NCBI GenBank assembly: GCA_947646735.1
Contig: CANTFK010000990.1
Span: forward strand, 186,001 to 250,000
Direction: 5' to 3'
Source of the DNA: Peronospora farinosa
Taxonomy: Eukaryota; Oomycota; Peronosporomycetes; Peronosporales; Peronosporaceae
DNA length: 64,000 nucleotides
Part shown: positions 1 to 11,049 of the stretch, piece after piece
How positions within the stretch are numbered: the first letter of the stretch is position 1
Layout of the letters: every line of letters begins with the position of its first letter
Notes under the pieces: generated by a model
Told to the model about the DNA's origin: nothing
What the model saw: only the letters and a program-made list of their open reading frames with translations
The model's database searches: none
Position numbers and translations under genes: made by a program

Positions 1-2
1 GA

Positions 3-2561
3 TCGCTTCAGCAACGTCTTGATAAGCAGTTACAGGCCACTGGCATTGGCTCGGGCCAAGGAGCTCTGAAGCAGCTTGTAGGCCCCATGGTAGACAAGCT
101 GCTTTCGCCTACAGTAGACTCGATTCTGGAAGACGAGACACTTCCTCCTCTTGTAAGTGAGCATGATACGGTGATGGAAGTGGCTCGTCAGATGGCTGCG
201 TCTCGCAAGGCCGCACTCATTGTGGAGGACCCAAGCGGTGACAATAGTTCGTCTGTAAGCGGAGGACACCGGTCTTCAATCAGCGGAGGGGGCTACGACA
301 TTGGCACCTCGGCACTTACTAGAAAGGTGCTGGGTGTGTTCACGCCGAAGGATCTATTGCTGCGGGTGACTGGTGCTGGCCTCGATGCTGCCGAGACGAC
401 AGTTGGTCAGGTCATGACGCATGATCCTGAGACTGCTCCGCCGAACACAAAACTCGTTGAAGCGTTGCACATCATGTATGAACACGACTTTCTACACTTG
501 CCGGTTGTTAACGATGAGACAGCTACAATTGTAGGCATGCTGGACGTGTTGTCCTTGTGCTACGGAACGTTTGCGAGCGGTGCGGCAGCAGAAAGTGGTA
601 AGGCCATCGATGGAGACTCGGATTGGCGTGCGTTCTGGGACGTATCGCTAGCACTCGGCCACGATGAAGACGACTTCAGTGAGCTTGCTAGCATGACTGG
701 CTCGCGAATTTCGCGCCGTCGTCCAGGCAGGTACACGGAAAGCCACCACTCGTCCATGAGGGACCATGTCCCCGAGCCAGAAGGCGCGATGCGTCCTGTG
801 TCGATGCTGCGACCTCAGGAGGTGACTCGCATCAACGAGTTTATCACTGTGGCCGAAGCGGCGAAGCGCATGCGGCAAGCTCGTGTCGAGGCAGTTGTGG
901 TCACGACAGAAGAAGGCGAGCTTCGCGGTATTTTGACGGACACGGACATCACGCGCCGCGTATTAGCTGAGGGTATGGACCCGGGGAGTTGCTCTGTGGC
1001 ATCGGTTATGACCACAAAACCTTCTTGCGTGTACATGGAGGATCAGGCTATTGAGGCAATTACAAAGATGCTTGAGGGCCGTTTTAAGCACTTGCCTGTG
1101 CTTGGCTCGGACGGTACGCCGCAAGGCATGCTAGATATCTCCAAGTGTTTATACGATGCCATTACGTGTATGGAGAAGGTGCAGCAGTCGACAGAGGCAG
1201 CGGCATCTGAATTCTCACGGGATCTTGGCACTGGGTCGAATTTGCAACGACTGCTGGGCCCCATGATGGAGAAAATGGTGCGGCCTACCGTTGGTGATGC
1301 GCTTGACGGCGAGCTCATGCCACCTGTAATTAATACTCACACCACGGCGGCGCGTGCTGCAAAGCTAATGGCGAACACGAAGAAAGCTGCGATAGTTCTG
1401 AGCGATGAACAGGAGCTTTGTGGTATGGTGACGACCAAGGATCTGCTCCGCAAGCTGGTAGCCAAGGGTCTGTGTGCAGAAACGACCACGGTGGAAGAAG
1501 TGATGACGGTCGACCCGGATCTGATGGGACCTGATGTGAGCATTGTAAACGGTTTGCGCTCCCTGCACGATGCTGGTCAGCTGTTCATGCCAGTGCTGGC
1601 AGACGATGGCGAAATCCTGGGTATGGCGGACGTCATTTGCCTGAGCTACGGTCAGTTCCAGACTACGTCTGGTGGCACTTCGAATGGTGACTGGAGACAG
1701 TTCTGGCAAACAGCGATGAACCTACAGGAAGAAGTAGCGGGAGGCGCGTTCGGCGGAATCAACGATGACGTACGGTCTGTTGGCACGATTGAAGAGTTTG
1801 AGCGTGACGAGTACAATGCTGTTGATGGCGCATCGACTCCGACGGCCAGTGGTGTGGGCACTAATGGAGCCGGCCGGTATTCAAACTCACTTGGTGCGTA
1901 TGCTGAGCTGGGTGAGAGCGTTTCGGTTGTCAGCGGAGCGAATACGACAACAACGAGCGTTTTGATGCAGAAGTTGTCGGAAGAGAACATGTTTGTCTTT
2001 AAGGTGAGTGATGGCCGGCAAGGTCATTTCCACCGTATCATGTGCAAGTTCGACTCGATGGGCCCGCTTCTGGAGCAGATTCGGTTCAAAATGGGGCTCG
2101 ATGAGAATGAGGCACTGCGTCTCAAGTGCGAGGATGACGAAGGGGACCTGGCGCTGCTAACATCCGATGAGAGTCTTGTGGAGGCTGTGAACATGGCCCA
2201 GCGTGCCGGATGGAAACGTTTGGTGCTTGAAGTGGATGTGGTGACGCGTCAGCAGCACGACGGCAACGGTAGTGTCGTGTCCGCAGCCAGTTCAGCGGCA
2301 AGTGTTGCTAACAGTGGATCAAATACAGCAGGTCCCAAGCCGCGTAACCGATTGCTAACCAAGGTAGACGAAATGTCGTCGGCTGAAAACAGTTCAGACG
2401 AGGAAATCACGCGACGTAAAAGCAAGAAATCACGTCGCAAGAAGAAGCGCCGTATTCGCGGCTTCCGCGGCTTTTCTCTCAACAACAACATGATTGCTGG
2501 TGGTGCAGCGACATTGGTGGGTCTCGGTGCTGTCGCTTTCATGATGATGCGACGCAAATAA
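3..2561 (+). CDS. Multi-CBS-domain protein with PB1 domain and C-terminal membrane anchor (5' partial)
   Basis: The frame is open from the left edge, so the ATG at 87 is probably internal and the true start lies outside the window. From residue 1 at base 87, three CBS pairs are readable at about 5-155, 241-358 and 396-521. Each carries the typical 'VMT..P' and 'LPV....G..D' patterns. A PB1-like domain follows at about 634-720, then a Lys/Arg-rich stretch and a hydrophobic anchor at about 800-822 ending in Arg-Arg-Lys. This CBS/PB1 order resembles the CBSCBSPB proteins of plants. CBS pairs usually bind adenine nucleotides and PB1 domains mediate protein pairing; the actual ligand here is unknown. 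The bases just before the ATG resemble the linker before pair 3, which suggests a further CBS pair upstream. The C-terminal anchor suggests a tail-anchored cytosolic regulator (inference). Confidence 0.85.
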   Translation, partial: SLQQRLDKQLQATGIGSGQGALKQLVGPMVDKLLSPTVDSILEDETLPPLVSEHDTVMEVARQMAASRKAALIVEDPSGDNSSSVSGGHRSSISGGGYDIGTSALTRKVLGVFTPKDLLLRVTGAGLDAAETTVGQVMTHDPETAPPNTKLVEALHIMYEHDFLHLPVVNDETATIVGMLDVLSLCYGTFASGAAAESGKAIDGDSDWRAFWDVSLALGHDEDDFSELASMTGSRISRRRPGRYTESHHSSMRDHVPEPEGAMRPVSMLRPQEVTRINEFITVAEAAKRMRQARVEAVVVTTEEGELRGILTDTDITRRVLAEGMDPGSCSVASVMTTKPSCVYMEDQAIEAITKMLEGRFKHLPVLGSDGTPQGMLDISKCLYDAITCMEKVQQSTEAAASEFSRDLGTGSNLQRLLGPMMEKMVRPTVGDALDGELMPPVINTHTTAARAAKLMANTKKAAIVLSDEQELCGMVTTKDLLRKLVAKGLCAETTTVEEVMTVDPDLMGPDVSIVNGLRSLHDAGQLFMPVLADDGEILGMADVICLSYGQFQTTSGGTSNGDWRQFWQTAMNLQEEVAGGAFGGINDDVRSVGTIEEFERDEYNAVDGASTPTASGVGTNGAGRYSNSLGAYAELGESVSVVSGANTTTTSVLMQKLSEENMFVFKVSDGRQGHFHRIMCKFDSMGPLLEQIRFKMGLDENEALRLKCEDDEGDLALLTSDESLVEAVNMAQRAGWKRLVLEVDVVTRQQHDGNGSVVSAASSAASVANSGSNTAGPKPRNRLLTKVDEMSSAENSSDEEITRRKSKKSRRKKKRRIRGFRGFSLNNNMIAGGAATLVGLGAVAFMMMRRK

Positions 2562-2783
2562 ACTGAGTTTTAGTAGAGATAAAAAAACGATGATAAGGAT
2601 CATGAGGATGGCGAGATTTCTAGAGGATGACGAATACATATAGAAGAAGGACATACGACGTATGTCTTGTATCGTCGTGGCTACTTTGTTGGCATCCACT
2701 TGATTCACTTGATTAGTAAATTAGCTCTACGAAGTTACTGGGAAAATATATAATCGCGAAAGTGGCTTGATATATAAACCAAG

Positions 2784-3701
2784 TCAAGCTGATACGTTGT
2801 TTGTAGCTTCAAGTTCCTCAGTCTTGTCCTTCATGACAATAACAAGTTTCGAATCTCCTTCACCTGGTTCATTACTACTACATTCATCGTCCATTGGTGT
2901 ACCTAAACTCGGCACTTTTTCATCATCATTAGTCAAATTATTGGGAGGAGATTGAGGTGCCTGTGACACGATACAACTTTCATCCCGAACGTCTTTTTTT
3001 AGAAAATTATCTTGAATCCAAAATTGCATTGCATTCATTGAACAAGGACATGCAATCATCACAATAGTCAATTCCACATCTGGATACTTTTTCAATGGGT
3101 TAAAAAGCACGCCTGCAAAGGCGCCCAGAGGGTTTTGAAAAATGACAATAAGTATTGCAATGAGAAATTTGCAGACAAAAATCACGAGAATCCATGAAAA
3201 TACTTGCAAAAACCATGTCCGAAACAAAACCGGATTACCGTAATCCCCTGGGGTTTTTAAAGATGACCAATCAAAACGAAAGGCCAAAAAAATCACACCC
3301 GAAAGTAAAAGATAGTTTACCAACACTCCCAAGGTCGTATCTAACGTGAAATTGACAAAATAAAGTGCACATTGATCCACTGATTCGTGATCTGATTCAG
3401 ATAGTACTTGTTGACGGGAATAAAGCAATATTGCAATAAACAAGTTGGCAATATGGGCAAAAGTCGCTCCAATCATTTGTTTCGCAGCATCAAAAGCCCA
3501 TATCATTAATGGACGTTGAGGCGTTTCACGCAATCGTTTGACCACTAACACCGAAAAAGCAATAAGTCCTAGTAACACTTGCAAAAAAGCTGCAAAATCA
3601 CCACTTAATAGTTTGCATTCCGTCAAATTCTCGTCTTTGTCTTGCCACGTGCTGCTCATACGAAATCGCTTCCTGTCTTTTTCAAATAGAGAAAATGACA
3701 A
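2784..3701 (-). CDS. STIMATE/TMEM110-family multi-pass membrane protein
   Basis: A single-exon protein of 305 residues with about five hydrophobic segments between residues 30 and 215. The family signature is visible: a 'CALYFVNFTLDTTLGVL' segment after the second membrane span, then 'W..QVFSWI.V...K' in the fourth. These match the STIMATE (TMEM110) family, whose animal members sit in the ER membrane and promote STIM1 conformational switching at ER-plasma membrane contacts. Fungal and protist members are annotated as vacuolar or ER membrane proteins of unknown role. The C-terminal 80 residues are hydrophilic, rich in Ser/Glu/Asp, and probably cytosolic. Family assignment is by motif memory; a role in calcium entry cannot be assumed here. 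Confidence 0.75.
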   Translation of the reverse strand: MSFSLFEKDRKRFRMSSTWQDKDENLTECKLLSGDFAAFLQVLLGLIAFSVLVVKRLRETPQRPLMIWAFDAAKQMIGATFAHIANLFIAILLYSRQQVLSESDHESVDQCALYFVNFTLDTTLGVLVNYLLLSGVIFLAFRFDWSSLKTPGDYGNPVLFRTWFLQVFSWILVIFVCKFLIAILIVIFQNPLGAFAGVLFNPLKKYPDVELTIVMIACPCSMNAMQFWIQDNFLKKDVRDESCIVSQAPQSPPNNLTNDDEKVPSLGTPMDDECSSNEPGEGDSKLVIVMKDKTEELEATNNVSA

Positions 3702-3843
3702 TAGGATGGTGGAGTAAAAGCGACAATTGGTTTTAAAATAGAGGTTTTAAAAAAAGATAAAGCGGCGAAATGCACAATATATTGTTTCTTGGATATTTCT
3801 TGGATATTTCGTATTCTACGGGATAAACTTATTGGTACGTATT

Positions 3844-6714
3844 TTACCGTATGACTGAAATACGGGGAGCATAAAGCTCATGGCAAATATTTTTTCTTCC
3901 TGTCGACTTCATTGACCGAGGTTCATGTCGAGCAGCGTCGAAATATGTCTGCAATATTTCAAACTCCTGACTCATTGAACCTCCCAGGAAACAGCCCATG
4001 CCACTTGTTGAATAAACTTTCGATTCGCTTGTACAAGAAGAAGTTTTCAACCTTGTGCGACTTTCACCCACAGATGCCACACTTAACAATATCCCGTCTT
4101 CGTTTTCGTCCTCTTCATGCACCAATAACCCATTGGACGTGTCACGATACACTTCACCTTCTAGCACCCGGTGTAGCTGTGCACGTTCTCGTCGAAGCTG
4201 TTCCAACTCACTTTGAAGATCAGAGTTCTGCTCCACTTGAGACTGCAATTGTTCGTGTGCCACACTCAGCTGATCTTGCAACTCATGCTGTGTCACCTGC
4301 AGTTCCTTGGCCCAGGCATCCTACAGCAATTGACATCAATAGAAAACGTTAAGCTTTCTACCAAATCAATAAACATGATACGTATCACTACAAACAATAA
4401 ACAGCAAGAAAAGGGAACCTGATATACCCGAGAGTCATTCGATTCCAGCGATCGCAGATAGAACGATGACCAGATTGCTAGCGAGCTTGTGTGCCACTTG
4501 CACTGCAGTACCGACGGAGACTTGTCCGTAGACTCCTCGTCACTAAGAGGCACCATGAAAAATGGATTTTGAAAATTCGAAAAATCAGGATGCGCTTCAA
4601 TCAACGTCCAGGCGCTTGTGCATCGGATAATCGTCTTGGACCTCTGGTATACAAGTGACCAGCACAATTGGCAAACACGTTTCAACACTTGACATCAAAT
4701 AAAAAGAACACAAACCATTCGGGCCTCTTCGCAATCGTAGAGAAAAGTCCCACTTCGCTTGTTGTAGACTTCGTCGAGCAGAGCGATGAGATAGCGTTCA
4801 TTAAACTCAAACGAACACGGAAACTGGCGCATCAGTTGCCACACAGCATCCAGAAACTGCATGAATACAGGCGATGTACTGTCATCTTCCCAATATCCAG
4901 CTGGGCTGTCTGTATGTCCCGATCGTGCGCGAAATTGGTGTCCAAAGGAACACCACTCCTGCTCGACCAGCACCTAGAAGCAAATACAGTTGTAATCGAG
5001 TTAGTACATGAACAATTTCTCCCATTGCCACTTCAATTACGCACCTGAAAACCCTTTATCGTCCGGTAAAACGGATCCGCACATAACTTCACTAAGGCTG
5101 TGATTTGGGCGGTGCGGTCCCATCCATCCGAACAGTGAATCATCAAACTGGTTCCTTCGACAAGCTTTGCAACACAAATGGAACACGACACCAGAATAGA
5201 GCGCACGTGCTCTAACCATCGTGTACTCTACAATGTGGTAACGGCAAATATATCAATATCCACGAGGTCAGCCCCTTTTCAAACTCTACGACCAAAGCTT
5301 GTAAGAACACTTACGCACCTCTAGACCTGATAACCAATTTGGTCGCTCGTTGCCACGTATTTCATTCTTGATCAAATCAAAGAGTTTCCGAATAGAATCT
5401 CGCATTGAGTGGATATTTTCAATACCCATGAACATGATGCTTGTGTTCTTGTAGTAATCCAGTCTAAGACAACAAAAGCGGATGTATAATCAATATACAA
5501 CTCCAAAAAAAGTCTGTAAATAGAGCAAGCACATACACTTCGAAGCCTCCACCTAGTGCAATATTGCCGTATGCACTGGTTTGGCTTCGGCAATCAATGA
5601 AAACCAGCTTCCCTTTGCACTCTCGTCGTAGTGCTACCATGTATGCTTCATCAGAGATGCACCGTTTTCTACGCAATCCTACCAATGGCTGTGCACATCT
5701 TGCAATTACCGCATCATTATTGTGTCGGTACGATATAGCCGGCACACGTCCACGAGCACGAAATAAACTGATCTTTCGTAACTCTCCATCTGATACCGAT
5801 GCAGGAACAATGAACGAGCTCGGATATGTCGGCGACATTTTGTAATTGTTGTTCACTTGTGTAATTCGAAATCCACCGATCTGTGTCCCTGGTTTTGGCA
5901 TCTTCAAACCAAGTCGAGCAAATTCAACTTGAGGGTGGTAAATTGTCCACGCAGCCACATCTGGCTTCTGATTTAGCACAAAAGCTGCAGGCTGAAGTTT
6001 GTTTGCAAGCAACTGATTGATTTTCACGTAAACGTCACCCGAGACATTTTCTCCTGGAAAATTAAATTTCACCAATTCAAAATTTTTGCACGAAATTTCC
6101 AATTGACTCAGAGGTCCCAATTTTCCATTGACTTGAAATTCCGCCAATTCAGCAATATTATTCAAATAGATTTCCACCACTTTCTCTTCATCATGCTATG
6201 GATAAATAATAAATATCAGCATATAAACGTCAAAAAAACATTTTCACAAATATCTAAAAACTAAAAAAAACTTACGTGAAAAGAACGGAATAAAAGACGG
6301 TAGTCCGTTATAAACAACGTGCCATGGATCGCATCATCGGCGTTTTTTACCGTTTCTTTCTTGCTCGAGACTCCTGCCACTCGTCCCACTGTCGACTGAT
6401 CAGACAGTGCGTGCACTTTTAATTGCACACTCTCGCCCATATACAACGTATCGGACGGATTTTCCATCACCAGATACATACTTTCTGAAACGAACGAGGT
6501 CTGAAAAAAACACGAAACAAAAAAACGTTTGAAACCATTTCCTGTAGAAATTAATAAAACCATATATATGACCCCTTACGGCGTGGTCCAGTTCTTGTCG
6601 CTTGACTTCCGTCCATGAATCTTCGTCGACACTTCGTTGGTTATTATAAGATAAAAAACCATCATCACATCGCGAGCCTGACGTTATTTTACTACCATCA
6701 AACATTCGCTCCAT
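3844..6714 (-). CDS. Myotubularin-family phosphoinositide 3-phosphatase (8 exons)
   Basis: I infer exons 6714-6580, 6500-6276, 6195-5537, 5463-5319, 5227-5045, 4973-4716, 4643-4428 and 4320-3844. All have GT-AG borders and consistent phases and give about 765 residues. The last donor, near 4428, could instead lie about 9 bases further on. An N-terminal PH-GRAM-like domain ('DAIHGTLFITDYRLLF') precedes the phosphatase domain. The catalytic loop reads C-S-D-G-W-D-R in exon 5, the CX5R form specific to active myotubularins, so this copy is predicted to remove the 3-phosphate from PtdIns3P or PtdIns(3,5)P2 on endosomal membranes. The typical 'NIH.MR' and 'L...WLEH' segments flank it. The last exon encodes a coiled coil ('QLSVAHEQLQSQVEQ'), common in this family for dimerisation. 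Confidence 0.9.
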
Positions 6715-6884
6715 TTATTCTTCAGCTTGGAAATCGACGTGACTGTAACGTTTTTTTTTACTTCGGATCAGGTCATATTTTACACTAAGTACGCACTTTA
6801 AATTACGCACGGAGCGTTAAATTCCCATTTCAGCTTTATTTCTAAACGTTCTTGGTCCTAAAAGATTGTATCTTATTGGCGACA

Positions 6885-8458
6885 CTACAATTCGTCGCCT
6901 TCCCACTCGTCACTGTCCATTTCGTCCAGTCGTTGCGAGTTAATTTTGTCCAGTCGTTGCGAGTTAATTTCGTCGTGCCACCCATCACCTTCGTATACAT
7001 CTTTGTCCACGACATAATTACCTGCCAGTTCGCAACCGGTATGCACCGCGGTACCAGCTTCAAGGTATTGCACACCTTCCGGTGAAATACCATCAATCAG
7101 TACATCACCAACTTTTGTCGCACGAACTGGCTGGATCAAAGTACATGAACAGCCATCCACGTCACAGTCACGCACTTCGTCTTCATCCATGATTTCATCA
7201 TTGAATAAGGCAAGTTGAAGTCGCACTTGACCAACAATTGTTCCATCTGCTTCAATGGGGTAATTCTTGTCTTCAAACGTGCGACCAATGAGCATTTCAA
7301 CTTTCAAGCAAAGCTCTCCGATCAAAGTGCTACAGTGATAACAAATTAGTGCAATGTAAGACTTGACAGCAATCCAATGATCACGATTCTTACTCTTTAA
7401 TGGTATTGTCATTCATGACACGAACGACAAGAAAGTCGTGCTCTATGCATCGCACACTCACTGTAAGACCTTCAATCCAACGTGGATTCTTACCTAAACA
7501 GAAGAATAGAACAGCACAAATCTAAGCATTGACATTCCATATCCAATCGGCAAGCATCACGTACCTCCATTATCATGAGTTTTTGTCTTGTATACCAAAT
7601 CCTTTGCACCTGGTGTGCGGTTGGGTCCAATGTACACTTCACACATGGGATCTTGTGTCCCGAATGACTGAGTATTACGCAATTTGCTACCAGAGATAAG
7701 TCCCAGATAGAGTTTAGTCTTTCCAGGTATAAAGTGCTGTGGATATTCACCAAACTTGACACGCGGTTGTGACGTTGGATTCTCTAGCATTCTCACTCAG
7801 AGCAACGTCAGCACTATAGTCCCCTTATCAAGTATCCATATTCCTTGAACATATTCAACGCACCATGACCCATTGACAAATACATTAACACTTTGAGATA
7901 TCCCTGAGGGGTCAAAGCAAACTCTTTTTCCATGGACCGTCCACGAGACAAGTCTCGCATCGCTAATGCAATTTCTCCAATCACGGTACTTGTCATGCCG
8001 TATCAATTTAATTCTCAGTATCTTCTTCACCAAAAAGGGTCGTGTATTCACTTGGTACTTACTTTTTCCCCCAATTGTTATTCTTGATACGAAACCGAAC
8101 AATGTCCGAGGAGATATCGGGGATCAAAATGTGGCCCTTGGCATTCCACATTGGATTCGTCCCTGCATGTAAAAATCTTCAGCAATTCTTTTGTCAATAT
8201 GTACCATCACTCTCATATCTCACCTCCATTATCATGTGTATCTGTCTTGAATGCCGCTTTCTCAAGCTCCTTTCCTCCAGTAGTTAAGTATACACTGCAG
8301 TATGGGTCTTGTTCGCCTAGAATCTGCACATTTTTCAAGTCGCGGCCCGATAAAATTGTCATGTACAAGATTGCATCATTGCGTAATGCAGTAGATACTC
8401 TCGCTACGCTGCTACTGATGGATATACGGCTCATTGATGATCGACTGTAATGGCTCAT
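6885..8458 (-). CDS. Tandem C2-domain protein (6 exons)
   Basis: Inferred exons are 8458-8224, 8162-8063, 7988-7864, 7795-7565, 7493-7394 and 7329-6885, giving about 411 residues. The ATG at 8458 begins 'MSHYSRSSMSRISI'. Two C2 domains are visible. The first has 'LGEQDPYCSVYL...THDNGG.NPMWN', the second 'FGTQDPMCEVYI...THDNGG.NPRW', each followed by 'T.IGE' in the next exon. C2 domains bind membranes, often with Ca2+. Calcium-loop aspartates (QDP, THD) are present in both, but full loop chemistry cannot be judged by eye. The tail contains a short repeat (NSQRLD twice) and is acidic. The third intron is inferred from a phase-1 GTGCGT donor at 7863, a CTGAC branch-like site and an AG at 7797-7796. 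Without it a stop codon at 7814 would end the protein after one C2 domain. Confidence 0.75.
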
Positions 8459-8722
8459 GGTGATATACTCAAGTCCAAATATCAAGTGGTATAGGGTCGA
8501 TAATGTACTAGGTGAAGGAAAACGGAGCATAACGAAACCAAGTAGAACATTATTGTGAGGTGGTACAGGCATCAAGAGCTTGGATCAGTGAGCTTAGTTC
8601 AGTGAGCTTGTTACAAGTTCATAGGGAAAAGCAAAAAATGTATTACCAAGACAATGATGAAGCACTTCTTGTTCTCAACTTTCAGTTACGAAAGGCAGAA
8701 AAGCAACTATCCGTCCGTCCGT

Positions 8723-10048
8723 CTAGTTCAAGAAAGCGACCACGAAGACCGAAGCCACAAGGACGAAAGAGGTGGCCACAGACGCCGCGTCGCTGGACTT
8801 GCCCTCTTTGGGCTTACTGCTGCTGCCCTTGGAGTCCGATTCCACTTTACGTGTGCACTGGTCACCAGTGTAGCCGCTCTCACATTCACAGATGTTCATG
8901 CTCTCGCTACTAGAGGACAAAGTCACGTCCGCCATCTCCATCAGGAAACGAGTCGAGGTGTCCGAGTTCGTATTGTCCGTTGAGACCGCACTACTATCCA
9001 CATCGGCGACTTGGCCCGCATTATCACCCGCATTGTCCGCTTGGTCAGGTTTAGTAGAACCCGCCGTCAAGTCAGAGTTGGTGCCGGTTTTCATGTCAGA
9101 GTTGGTGCCGGTTTTCATGTCAGAGCTGGTGCCGGTTTTCATGTCAGAGTTGGTGCCGGTTTTCATGTCAGCCATGGAGCCACTTTTCATGTCAGCGGTG
9201 GAGCCAGCAGCAGCAAGTGAGCCGGAAGACTTACTGGATGCAGCAATGCACTTGCCGTGGCCACCGCAAGCCTTCGGTGACGTAGGGTCACAGTACGCAC
9301 ACTGATCACCAGTGGTACCAGGATCACACTCACACTCTTGAGTCTTGAGGTTGCATGTACCAGCCTGGCATTGTGACTCAAGTGTACACTTGTTAGACAC
9401 GATCTTTTGGCAGTACGTGCCATTGTATCCGACATTGCAGCGACATGCAAAGTCAATACCACCCGAAGAGCGAGGAGAACAGGTACCACGTCCAGAACAC
9501 ACAACGTCCGAATTCTCTCCATTGTTGGGGTTCACACATCCTTCATTGATTACAGCCGAGTAATTCATCTGAGCTGACAAGTCCCAATTGTCTGAATCTT
9601 TCAGGTACAAGAGATTGCTCCCATCAAAGTCCACACAGCCATAAATGACACCAAAATTCTTGGTTTTAGTCTTGACTGTTTCCGTAATGGTTACGCATGA
9701 CACGTAACCATCCGTCGAGCCAGACTCTTTGTCCTTAAGACACTTGTCGGAACCAGATGGTAACTGATAGGCACAGACACTACTGATTGACTGAAAGGCA
9801 GTTTTCCACGTGGAAAAGGATGGACAAAGTCCCGAAAACGTGCCAGAACATACGTCACCTTGGGTTTTATAAGGTAGACATTGCTTGACGTTCTCAATAC
9901 CCGACCGTGTCGTCTGGACACTAATACACACGTAGTTGTCTTCACAGGACGAATCATCTTTGCAATAACCAGGCTGTCCTACTCCCGAATCAGCCTTGAC
10001 AGCAGCCAACATGGCTCCGATGGCAGCGAGGTATGCTGCCGATTGCAT
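8723..10048 (-). CDS. Secreted EGF-like Cys-rich protein, probable GPI anchor
   Basis: 441 residues in one exon. A signal peptide is clear (hydrophobic residues 3-19, then small residues before the mature part). The middle is Cys-rich, with at least three EGF-type endings: 'CRCNVGYNGTYC', 'CECDPGTTGDQC' and 'CECESGYTGDQC'. A low-complexity insert of five or more MKTGTNSD-like octapeptides lies between the second and third EGF motifs. The last about 20 residues are hydrophobic after a Ser/Asp/Ala cluster, the layout of a GPI-anchor signal. This suggests a cell-surface protein. Oomycete EGF-like surface proteins are known, but no specific function or effector role can be claimed. A (CT)n tract lies just upstream of the ATG on the coding strand. 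Confidence 0.8.
   Translation of the reverse strand: MQSAAYLAAIGAMLAAVKADSGVGQPGYCKDDSSCEDNYVCISVQTTRSGIENVKQCLPYKTQGDVCSGTFSGLCPSFSTWKTAFQSISSVCAYQLPSGSDKCLKDKESGSTDGYVSCVTITETVKTKTKNFGVIYGCVDFDGSNLLYLKDSDNWDLSAQMNYSAVINEGCVNPNNGENSDVVCSGRGTCSPRSSGGIDFACRCNVGYNGTYCQKIVSNKCTLESQCQAGTCNLKTQECECDPGTTGDQCAYCDPTSPKACGGHGKCIAASSKSSGSLAAAGSTADMKSGSMADMKTGTNSDMKTGTSSDMKTGTNSDMKTGTNSDLTAGSTKPDQADNAGDNAGQVADVDSSAVSTDNTNSDTSTRFLMEMADVTLSSSSESMNICECESGYTGDQCTRKVESDSKGSSSKPKEGKSSDAASVATSFVLVASVFVVAFLN
9069..9205 (-). repeat. 24-bp tandem repeat encoding MKTGTNSD-like octapeptides
   Basis: Five to six copies of a 24-base unit in frame within the EGF-like surface protein. Units differ by single bases (Asn/Ser exchange at the sixth position), so length change by slippage would keep the frame. 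Confidence 0.85.
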
Positions 10049-10054
10049 CGTTTA

Positions 10055-10056
<2 letters not shown>

Positions 10057-10122
<66 letters not shown>
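10057..10122. repeat. (GA)n microsatellite
   Basis: An uninterrupted run of about 33 GA units. It begins roughly 9 bases upstream of the start codon of the EGF-like gene, so on that gene's coding strand it is a (TC)n tract in the 5' UTR or core promoter. Confidence 0.95.
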
Positions 10123-10126
<4 letters not shown>

Positions 10127-11049
10127 GGACGGTACTGACTTGAGGTTTGGTAAGCTAAAGAAGGAATGGCCATTCGGTTTCACGGTTGGCGCTGCTGGCA
10201 AAGAGCCAGTAAAAGGGAGAGAGGTAGATTGCGTGGGTTTGTTGTTATGTTGTTGTGAAGCATCGTTTATACTTGTCTTTTGTATGGATGAGACACTTTT
10301 TTTCAGATTCATGCCATGGAACAGATGGTGAGAGTAGGACTCGTTGACCAGTCAATAGGTGGATACATTTTAATTTTAGCCAATCTGAGCGACAAAAAAG
10401 TAGACCAGAAGAAAACTGATACCAAGCACGACGAAAGGCGAGCGTATTCTTGCGACTGCCTCTTGACTGTTCACGACGCTGTCGGTATCTTGTAACTATG
10501 CGTGCAAGCTGGATTAATACTACCTTTTGCATTTATATACATAATGTTTGTACTGGAGTGGGTTTATTTATCCAGCACTCTTTGATTGCGACGAGTAGCG
10601 TGTCATTTGCGACATGTGTGTCACACGCGCAACATTCTTGAAATTTCAGAAAACGCCCCTTTGAGGCAGTACCTCTGACTGTACATAAGGGCCACCAAAA
10701 CGCCATGCGATGTGCTATATATAGTGTCGTTTCGTCCATTTTCTGGGGCGGTGTGCAATGGCCATACTGCACTGCAATGAAAAAATAACAGTTGTACGTT
10801 GACAAAGGCCTTACAATTTGGAATCCGATCTCAATACGTACTTGCAGATAGATATACGACAATTTGTCTGTCGTGTAGCCTATACTTTGGCAAGAATTAT
10901 TGTCACCAAGTTGTAGCCATTTTCACACGTCATGCACAAGAAGAATGGACTGGTACGTTTTTTAATGTCCGTTGCAATGTCGCTACAATTGTCAATAGCT
11001 TCTCTATGTGTCTAAATGTACTGACCAAAGCAGCTTTTCACGCCAGCAT
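10123..11049. other. Intergenic stretch, no gene recognised
   Basis: About 930 bases with only short open frames (longest about 109 codons). None has a recognisable motif. It separates the 5' end of the EGF-like gene from the 3' end of the leucine-rich gene. Confidence 0.6.
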
